Source: JALZAA01 sp035316005
GTDB taxonomy: Bacteria > Actinomycetota > Acidimicrobiia > IMCC26256 > JACDBD01
Direction: 5' to 3'
DNA: 5,154 nt
Assembly (NCBI GenBank): GCA_035316005.1
Contig: DATFXK010000357.1
Coordinates: forward strand, 1 to 5,154
Shown: positions 1-5,154 of the stretch, in pieces
Position numbering within the stretch: position 1 is the first letter of the stretch
How the letters are laid out: each line of letters begins with the position of its first letter
Translations under genes and position numbers: made by a program
The notes under the pieces: generated by a model
Database searches by the model: none
Seen by the model: only the letters and a program-made list of their open reading frames with translations
What the model was told of the DNA's origin: nothing

Positions 1-946
1 CCGCCTCCTGCGCGAGCACGGCGTGGAAAATCACCTGGTAGAGAAGGTCGCCGAGCTCGTCCTCGAGGTCGCGGTACGCGGGCTCGGGGACAGGCCCGGC
101 CGGCGCGTCGGGCGGCAGCGCCTCGACCGACTCGACGACCTCGTACGCCTCTTCGAGCAGGTAGCGGGTGAGTGAGTGGTGCGTCTGGTCGGCGTCCCAC
201 GGGCAGCCGCCGGGGCCGCGGAGCCGCTCGGCCAGTCCGAGCAGGCGCGCCAGCTCGCGCGCGGCCGCGCTCACGCCGCTGTCGACCAGCAGCGCGGTCA
301 GGTGGTCGGGCTCGACGGCGCGGTCCAGGTCGGCGAGCGCGACGGTACGCACCTCCTCGTCGTCGAACCCGAGTCGCTGCAGCACCGTGACCGGCGCCTC
401 CGCAGGCAGCACCTCGAGGAGCACGAGCTTCACGTCCGAGAGCAGGAGGCGCGTGTCGCACTGGGCAACGAGGAGCGGACCGCCGCCGACCACGTCCTCG
501 GCCGTGAGACGGCGGGCGTCGGCGACGCGCGCGCCGCGCATCGGGTCGACGCCGAGGCGGACCCACGCCAGCTCGGCGAACGAGAGGCCGGGCACCACCT
601 CGAGCACGACGTCGCCGCGGGCCGCCGCGTCGCGCAGGAGCTCGACGCTCCGCTCGGCGACGGCGGGGTTGCCCGGGACGGCGTACACCACCTCGCCGCA
701 CGCGGCGGCGATGCCGAGGAGCTCGGCGGCGATCCGCTCGTAGACGTCGCCGACGGCGTCGGCGCGGTCGTACGCGCCGTCGAAGCTGCGGAGCTCGATG
801 CCGGCGTCGGCGAGCTCGGCGACCGCCGGATGCCGCCTCGTGCGCACGTAGCGGTTCGGGGTCTGCTCGAGCGCCCGCCGGGCGGCCGGCACCACGAGGT
901 CGGCGCCGGCCGGCCCGAGCCCGACGACCACGATGCGGCCGCCCAC
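1..946 (-). CDS. mazG: YabN-type tetrapyrrole methylase-like / MazG NTP pyrophosphohydrolase fusion, 3' end cut by window
   Basis: The frame is open from GTG 946 to the left edge: 315 codons with no stop. MazG enzymes hydrolyse (d)NTPs to (d)NMP and pyrophosphate in the cytoplasm, as house-cleaning of damaged or regulatory nucleotides. Residues 1-222 resemble a tetrapyrrole (SAM-dependent) methylase: GLGPAG at 9-14 follows the first strand, and VPGNP (90-94) plus VVPGLSF (117-123) match the YabN subgroup, whose methylase substrate is unknown. The MazG domain starts near residue 232, with the GGCPWD hallmark at 246-251. The Mg2+-binding residues are E265, E266 and E269 (EExxE), then E297 and D300 (ExxD). 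The stretch between them is long and proline-rich (274-290). The last helices of the domain lie outside the window. GTG 946 was chosen because it sits 2 nt after the upstream stop and keeps the first strand whole; an in-frame GTG at 931 would cut into it. The family call is firm. The nucleotide substrate and the methylase role are unknown. Confidence 0.95.
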   Translation of the reverse strand, partial: MGGRIVVVGLGPAGADLVVPAARRALEQTPNRYVRTRRHPAVAELADAGIELRSFDGAYDRADAVGDVYERIAAELLGIAAACGEVVYAVPGNPAVAERSVELLRDAAARGDVVLEVVPGLSFAELAWVRLGVDPMRGARVADARRLTAEDVVGGGPLLVAQCDTRLLLSDVKLVLLEVLPAEAPVTVLQRLGFDDEEVRTVALADLDRAVEPDHLTALLVDSGVSAAARELARLLGLAERLRGPGGCPWDADQTHHSLTRYLLEEAYEVVESVEALPPDAPAGPVPEPAYRDLEDELGDLLYQVIFHAVLAQEA

Positions 947-966
947 GGCTACGGCACCGGCTCCGG
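944..966 (-). promoter_or_regulatory. Two-base junction and possible weak ribosome binding site of mazG
   Basis: The lipoprotein stop TAG (951-949) is followed by CC and then the mazG start GTG (946-944). A GGAG (964-961) inside the last codons of the lipoprotein gene is the only Shine-Dalgarno-like element. Its spacer of 14 nt is longer than optimal, so it may be chance, with coupling to upstream translation doing most of the work. Confidence 0.4.
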
Positions 967-1953
967 CACGGTGGCGGGAGGTGCGGTCGTCGTCGGGCGG
1001 GGCGCGCCCCTGGGCGGCTCGACCGCCCCGCGGCCGTCGCGGACCACCCAGCGTCCGTAGCGCGGGTCGACGTCCACGTCGGCACGGGCGACGCGCGCGA
1101 TCAGCTTGCGCTGCGCGGCCGGAGACTGCTGCTCGAGTCGCTGCCGGAGCCCGTTCTGGAGCTGCTCGAACGGGATCGTGTCCCGCACGAGAATGAGGTG
1201 CCAGCCGAATTGCGTCTGGACCGGTGCCGACACCTGGTTCAGCGGGAGGCTGGCGGCGACCTGCTGGAAGGCGGGAGCGAGCTGCTGACCGTCGATGCAG
1301 CCCAGTGCGCCGCCGTCGCGCGCCGAGGCGGTGTCGGTCGACTGCTGGCTGGCGATCTGCTCGAAGCTCGCCCCCGCGCTGATCTGCGCCGCGAGCCCGG
1401 CCGCGAGCTGCTGGCTCGGCACGAGGATGTGCGACACGAAGCGGCCCGACGGGCACTGCTGGCGGAACTGCGCCATCGCGGTCTGGTAGGCGGCGCGCAC
1501 TTCTGCGTCGCTCGGCGGCGCGCCCGTCGCCCGGAACAGCGCCTGCTGGCGGGCGAACTCGCCGGTGGTCTGATCGCGGAACCACTTCGGGAACGCGACG
1601 AACGCCTGCGGTCCGAAGAAGTTGGCAGCTTGGGCCTGCCCCGCGCGCCGGTCGGCGGCGCGGACGGCGATGCGGCGGCGCTGCACCTCGCGGTCGACGA
1701 CCTGCTGCGTCACGACGTGCGTGAGCCAGATGCTGCTGCCGCCCGACTTGATGGTGCCGTCGGTGCCGGAGATCTGCTCCTTCAGATCGGGATTGTCCGC
1801 GATCGCCGCCAGCTCGCTATCGACCGAGTCACGGGAGATGTCGCTGCCGTTCACCGTGAGGGCCGGCGGGCGGACGGAGCTGCAGCCGGCGGCCACGACG
1901 GCGACGACGACCGCACCGGCGAGCGCGAACGAGCTGCGCAGAAGGGTTTTCAC
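949..1953 (-). CDS. SurA/PrsA-like parvulin peptidyl-prolyl isomerase lipoprotein
   Basis: This 334-residue protein is predicted to be a lipid-anchored foldase on the outer face of the cytoplasmic membrane, catalysing cis-trans isomerisation at proline bonds in secreted proteins. Residues 1-23 form a lipoprotein signal peptide ending at Cys24. Residues 30-165 are a SurA-N-like helical region (ALTVNGSDIS at 31-40). Residues 167-258 are a single parvulin domain with the signature SHILV (174-178) carrying H175, a DGGALGC segment (213-219), and FGWHLILV (249-256) carrying H252. The two histidines match the conserved pair of the parvulin active site. After a short helix comes the VDPRYGRW segment (295-302) common in actinobacterial homologues, then a Pro/Thr-rich tail (311-334). 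The GTG start at 1953 overlaps the mfd stop by 4 nt. The frame stays open upstream to an ATG at 2271, but those 106 codons lie inside mfd, are Arg/Gly-rich and would bury the signal peptide. Isomerase activity is inferred from the domain; some family members act only as chaperones. Confidence 0.92.
   Translation of the reverse strand: MKTLLRSSFALAGAVVVAVVAAGCSSVRPPALTVNGSDISRDSVDSELAAIADNPDLKEQISGTDGTIKSGGSSIWLTHVVTQQVVDREVQRRRIAVRAADRRAGQAQAANFFGPQAFVAFPKWFRDQTTGEFARQQALFRATGAPPSDAEVRAAYQTAMAQFRQQCPSGRFVSHILVPSQQLAAGLAAQISAGASFEQIASQQSTDTASARDGGALGCIDGQQLAPAFQQVAASLPLNQVSAPVQTQFGWHLILVRDTIPFEQLQNGLRQRLEQQSPAAQRKLIARVARADVDVDPRYGRWVVRDGRGAVEPPRGAPRPTTTAPPATVPEPVP
1882..1953 (-). other. Lipoprotein signal peptide with lipobox Cys24
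   Basis: A short basic start (K2, R6) is followed by a hydrophobic core of Ala, Val, Leu and Gly (about 9-22) and then AAGC, with C24 encoded at 1884-1882. Gly at -1 and Ala at -2 fit signal peptidase II. Position -3 is Ala rather than the usual Leu/Val/Ile, so the lipobox is a variant. The predicted mature protein starts CSSVRPP and is tethered outside the membrane. Confidence 0.85.
1950..1953 (-). promoter_or_regulatory. GTGA stop/start overlap between mfd and the lipoprotein gene
   Basis: The mfd stop TGA (1952-1950) and the lipoprotein start GTG (1953-1951) share bases, giving a 4-nt overlap. The 25 or so bases upstream hold no purine-rich Shine-Dalgarno tract; the nearest, GAGGAG (2003-1998), lies over 40 nt from the start. 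The codons after the start (AAA ACC CTT) are unusually AT-rich for this window. This pattern fits start by termination-reinitiation, so lipoprotein output probably depends on mfd translation. Confidence 0.75.
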
Positions 1954-4900
1954 GGCGCGGCGGATGCTACTGGCGCGGCCTCGTGGGCGGGAATCAGCTC
2001 CTCGAGCATCTCGACGAGGGCCGAGCACACGGCCGCGCCCGATCCCGAGACGGGGATCGCCACCTCGCCGTCGGCCTTGGCGACCGCGCCCGGTACGAGC
2101 CGGCGGAGCCGGATCTTCTGTGATTCGCGCATCTCGAGCCCGGTGAGACGGGCCACGCCCCGCTGGACCGACAAGCTGCGCACTCCCGTGCGCACGCACT
2201 CGGCGCGCAGGCGCGCCACGTCGAGGAGGGCCGCCGCCGGCGCCGGCGGAGGTCCGTACCGGTCCTCCCACTCGTCACGGATGTCGTCGACGTCGGCCGG
2301 CGTCGTCACCGCCGCGAGACGCCGGTACGCCTCCATGCGCACGTCGTCGCGTGCCAGGTAGTCGCCGGGCAGGTAGGCGTCGACGGGGACGTCGATCGTC
2401 ACCTCGACCGGCTCCGGCGGCTCCTCACCCTTCAGCTCCCCGACCGCCTCGGTGACGAGCTGGCAGTACAGGTCGAAGCCGACGGCGGCGATGTGGCCGG
2501 ACTGCTCGGCGCCGAGCATGTTGCCCGCGCCGCGGATCTCGAGGTCGCGCATCGCGATCTTGAAGCCGGAGCCGAGGTCGGTGAACTCGCCGATCGTCTT
2601 GAGCCGCTCGTACGCCTCCTCGGTGAGCGACTGCTCGCGCGGGTGGAACAGGTACGCGTACGCGCGTTGGCCGCGCCGGCCGATGCGGCCGCGGAGCTGG
2701 TACATCTGCGCGAGCCCGAGCAGATCGGAACGGTCGACGACCAGCGTGTTCACGGTCGGGATGTCGAGCCCGCTCTCGACGATCGTCGTGCAGACCAGGA
2801 CGTCGTACTCGCGTTCCCAGAAGTCGAGCACCACGCGCTCGAGCCGGCCTTCGTCCATCTGCCCGTGGGCGATGCCGATGCGGGCTTCCGGAACGAGCTC
2901 GCGGAGCTCCTCGGCGACGTAGTCGATGTCGCGCACGCGGTTGTGCACGAAGAACACCTGTCCCTCGCGCAGCAGCTCGCGCCGCATGGCCTCGGCGGCG
3001 GCGCGCTCGTCGTACTCGCCGACGTAGGTGAGGATGGGCTGGCGGTCCTCGGGCGGTGTGTTGACGAGGGAGAGGTCGCGGATGCCGGTGAGCGACATCT
3101 CGAGCGTGCGCGGGATCGGCGTAGCCGTGAGCGTCAGCACGTCGACGTCGGCTCGCAGCTGCTTGACGAGCTCCTTGTGCTGGACGCCGAAGCGCTGCTC
3201 CTCGTCGACGACGAGCAGGCCGAGATCGTGGAACCGGATGTCGCCCGACAAGAGCCGGTGCGTGGCGATCACGATGTCGACCGATCCGTCGCCGACGCCT
3301 TGGACCACCGCGTGCTGCTCCTTGGCGGTCAGGAAGCGTGAGAGCACTTCGACGCGCACCGGGTAGTTCGCGAACCGCTCGCGGAAGGTCTGGCCGTGCT
3401 GGTTCGCGAGCAGGGTCGTCGGGACGAGCACCGCGACCTGCTTGCCATCCTGCACGGCCTTGAACGCGGCTCGGATCGCGACCTCGGTTTTGCCGTACCC
3501 GACGTCGCCGCAGACGAGGCGATCCATGGGGACAGGCCGCTCCATGTCCGCTTTGACGTCCTCGATCGCCTGGGCCTGATCGGGCGTCTCCTCGTACGGA
3601 AAGGCCTCCTCGACCTCGCGCTGCCACGGCGTGTCGGGACCGAACGCGTGGCCGGGCGTGGCCAGGCGGCGGCGGTAGAGAACGATGAGCTCCTGGGCGA
3701 TCTCCCGCACGGCGGAGCGGACGCGGGCGCGCGTCTTCTCCCAGTCGCTGCCGCCCATGCGGTTCAGCGTCGGCGTGTCGCCGCCGGTGTAGCGGCGCAC
3801 GGCGCCGACCTGGTCGGTGGGCACGTAGAGCTTGTCGCCGCCTCGGTACTCGATCAGCAGGTAGTCGCGTTCGACACCACCGATCGCGCGCGTCGTCATC
3901 TCCTTGTAGCGGCCGACGCCGTGCTGGTAGTGCACGACGAAGTCGCCGGGCTCGAGCGCGTCGTAGAAGTCCGCGCCCCGGCGTGCGCCCCGCGGCCTCC
4001 GGTGCACGCGCCGCCGGCCGGTGAGGTCGGCCTCGGCGATGACCGCGAGCCCGGCGGCGGGGACGACCACGCCGCGTTCGAGCGGCGCGACGACGATCCC
4101 GATCTCGCCCGGTGCCACGCCGCGGATCGTGGTGATGCCCTCGCCGGCCAGCACGTCGTGCAGGCGGCCCGCCGTGCCCTCGCCGTCGGCGGCGAGCACC
4201 ACGCGCCCGCCGCCGTCGCGCAGGTCGCGCAGCCGGCGGGTGAGGCCTTCGGTGTCGCCGACGACGGGATCGAAGCCGGACGCGGCGAGATGCGGGGTCT
4301 CGGGCGACTCGGGCGCCGCGAGCACCGCCGTCGCCGCCGCCTTGGTGTGGGCGAGGAGACGGTCGAACGGCAGCGAGAGCCGGGGGAACTCCCGACGTTC
4401 GCCGGCGCCCCACGTCGCCGCGAGCGTCGAGGCGAGCGCGGCCTCCTCGTCGAGGAGCTCCTGGGCGCGGTCGCGTGTCCGCTTGGGCTCGACCAGCAAC
4501 ACGAGGGCGTCGTCGGGCAGGAGGTCGGGCAGCACGTGCTCCCGGTCGGACAGCCACGGCACCCACGACTCCATCCCGTCGAACACCTGGCCGTCGGCGA
4601 GCCGGTCCCACTGCTCCCGGCCCCACGGCTCGCGTGCGACGAGGGCGGCGGCGCGTGCGCGCACCTCGTCGGTCGGCAGCAGCTCCCGGGCCGGGAAGAT
4701 GCAAGCCTCGTCGACCTCGTCGGTGGAGCGCTGGTCGGCGACCGAGAAGCGCGAGAGGCGGTCGACCTCGTCCCCCCAGAGGTCGATGCGAACGGGATGG
4801 TCGTCGGTCGCCGGGTACACGTCGACGATCGAGCCGCGCACGGCGACCTCACCGCGCGCCTCGACCTGGTACTCGCGGCGGTACCCGAAGGCGACCAGCC

Positions 4901-5154
4901 GCGTAACGAGCGCGTCGCGATCGACCTGCGCGCCGGGATGGACGCGGATCGGCTCCACGTCCTCGACGTGCGGGCCGAGCCGCTGGACGAGGGCGCGCAC
5001 GGGCGCCACGACGACGTCAGGAAGATGCTCGCCGCGGGCGCGCAGCTCCCAGATCACGCGCAGCCGGCGCCCCATCGTCTCGAGCGAGGGCGACACGCGC
5101 TCGAAGGGCAGCGTTTCCCAGGCCGGGAAGAGCTCCACGGCGTCGCCGGGCCCC
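1950..5154 (-). CDS. mfd: Transcription-repair coupling factor Mfd, 5' end cut by window
   Basis: Mfd is a cytoplasmic dsDNA translocase that pushes stalled RNA polymerase off lesions and hands the site to UvrA for excision repair. The frame is open to the right edge. Numbering from GTG 5138 gives 1062 residues, but homologues carry roughly 70-110 more in front of FPAWETLPFERVSP (4-17), so that GTG is internal and five further codons are visible upstream. Domains in order: UvrB-like module (to about 170, with RGSIVDVYP at 101-109); a divergent linking region; the CarD-like RNA polymerase interaction domain (about 395-470, starting LEPGDFVVHYQHGVGRY); a RecG-like SF2 motor with Walker A GDVGYGKT (544-551, K550), DEEQ box (645-648), TATPIPRT (671-678) and QLRGRIGR (814-821); the TRG translocation motif DLEIRGAG (865-872, R869); and the C-terminal regulatory D7 domain (about 908-1050). 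No key motif is missing and no frameshift is seen. It is probably the upstream gene of this three-gene unit. Identification is essentially certain. Confidence 0.99.
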   Translation of the reverse strand, partial: GPGDAVELFPAWETLPFERVSPSLETMGRRLRVIWELRARGEHLPDVVVAPVRALVQRLGPHVEDVEPIRVHPGAQVDRDALVTRLVAFGYRREYQVEARGEVAVRGSIVDVYPATDDHPVRIDLWGDEVDRLSRFSVADQRSTDEVDEACIFPARELLPTDEVRARAAALVAREPWGREQWDRLADGQVFDGMESWVPWLSDREHVLPDLLPDDALVLLVEPKRTRDRAQELLDEEAALASTLAATWGAGERREFPRLSLPFDRLLAHTKAAATAVLAAPESPETPHLAASGFDPVVGDTEGLTRRLRDLRDGGGRVVLAADGEGTAGRLHDVLAGEGITTIRGVAPGEIGIVVAPLERGVVVPAAGLAVIAEADLTGRRRVHRRPRGARRGADFYDALEPGDFVVHYQHGVGRYKEMTTRAIGGVERDYLLIEYRGGDKLYVPTDQVGAVRRYTGGDTPTLNRMGGSDWEKTRARVRSAVREIAQELIVLYRRRLATPGHAFGPDTPWQREVEEAFPYEETPDQAQAIEDVKADMERPVPMDRLVCGDVGYGKTEVAIRAAFKAVQDGKQVAVLVPTTLLANQHGQTFRERFANYPVRVEVLSRFLTAKEQHAVVQGVGDGSVDIVIATHRLLSGDIRFHDLGLLVVDEEQRFGVQHKELVKQLRADVDVLTLTATPIPRTLEMSLTGIRDLSLVNTPPEDRQPILTYVGEYDERAAAEAMRRELLREGQVFFVHNRVRDIDYVAEELRELVPEARIGIAHGQMDEGRLERVVLDFWEREYDVLVCTTIVESGLDIPTVNTLVVDRSDLLGLAQMYQLRGRIGRRGQRAYAYLFHPREQSLTEEAYERLKTIGEFTDLGSGFKIAMRDLEIRGAGNMLGAEQSGHIAAVGFDLYCQLVTEAVGELKGEEPPEPVEVTIDVPVDAYLPGDYLARDDVRMEAYRRLAAVTTPADVDDIRDEWEDRYGPPPAPAAALLDVARLRAECVRTGVRSLSVQRGVARLTGLEMRESQKIRLRRLVPGAVAKADGEVAIPVSGSGAAVCSALVEMLEELIPAHEAAPVASAAP

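Noticed and set aside
176..1060. 294-codon plus-strand open frame opposite mazG and the end of the foldase gene
   Set aside because: It mirrors the codon structure of the minus-strand genes, has a composition dominated by Arg, Ala, Gly and Val, and shows no recognisable domain. It is an antisense shadow typical of high-GC DNA.
949..2271. 440-residue version of the foldase starting at ATG 2271
   Set aside because: The added 106 residues overlap mfd by more than 300 nt, are Arg/Gly-rich, and would put the signal peptide and lipobox in the middle of the protein.
1198..2361. 387-codon plus-strand open frame spanning the foldase and mfd 3' end
   Set aside because: It runs opposite two clearly recognised genes and across their boundary, with low-complexity Arg/Ala-rich content and no family resemblance.
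2493..3341. 282-codon plus-strand open frame inside mfd
   Set aside because: It lies opposite the conserved motor motifs of Mfd, so its sequence is set by that gene. It is a shadow.
2425..4704. 759-codon minus-strand open frame in another register of mfd
   Set aside because: It is very long, but almost entirely Arg, Pro, Ala and Gly, as expected for a shifted frame of a high-GC gene. The real frame carries all the Mfd motifs.
3896..4852. Frequent CG-rich triplet runs and short repeats such as GTCGTCG and CTCGTCG, and the 318-codon Ser/Arg-rich frame they create
   Set aside because: They follow from Asp, Glu and Val codons in a high-GC gene; I saw no regular spacing, inverted arms or unit length that would mark a true repeat or a second gene.
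1950..5138. GTG 5138 as the true mfd start
   Set aside because: The frame stays open to the window edge and the sequence there matches a segment that is internal in other Mfd proteins, so the real start lies outside the window.

Overview
The window is a compact, GC-rich, fully coding stretch from a bacterial chromosome. All three genes lie on the minus strand, so they read from right to left. GC-rich third positions, GTG starts and the type of each protein point to Actinomycetota. The MazG and foldase sequences look to me like those of Acidimicrobiia-type lineages, but that rank is a recollection, not a measurement.

Layout in the direction of transcription: (1) 5154-1950, mfd, the transcription-repair coupling factor. 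It lacks only its N-terminal end, which lies beyond the right edge. (2) 1953-949, a 334-residue lipoprotein of the SurA/PrsA type with one parvulin peptidyl-prolyl isomerase domain. (3) 946-1, a YabN-type protein with an N-terminal tetrapyrrole-methylase-like domain fused to a MazG nucleoside triphosphate pyrophosphohydrolase domain. The left edge cuts it inside the MazG domain.

The mfd stop and the lipoprotein start overlap by 4 nt (GTGA). The lipoprotein stop and the mazG start are 2 nt apart. This is the architecture of one polycistronic, probably translationally coupled unit, and no promoter or terminator is visible between the genes. Mfd removes stalled RNA polymerase and recruits UvrA to start nucleotide excision repair. 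MazG cleans damaged or non-canonical NTPs from the precursor pool. The lipoprotein would act outside the membrane on secreted proteins. Mycobacteria have a related neighbourhood (mfd, mazG, lipoprotein, eno), so this is a conserved housekeeping locus and not accessory DNA. The expected next gene, beyond position 1, is eno.

I found no RNA gene, mobile element, CRISPR array or intergenic gap over 2 nt, and no sign of an undescribed system. The findings are details of known families: start/stop coupling, a stretched MazG loop, a methylase-like domain of unknown substrate, a possible disulfide pair in the foldase, and a conservative change in the UvrA-binding patch of Mfd.
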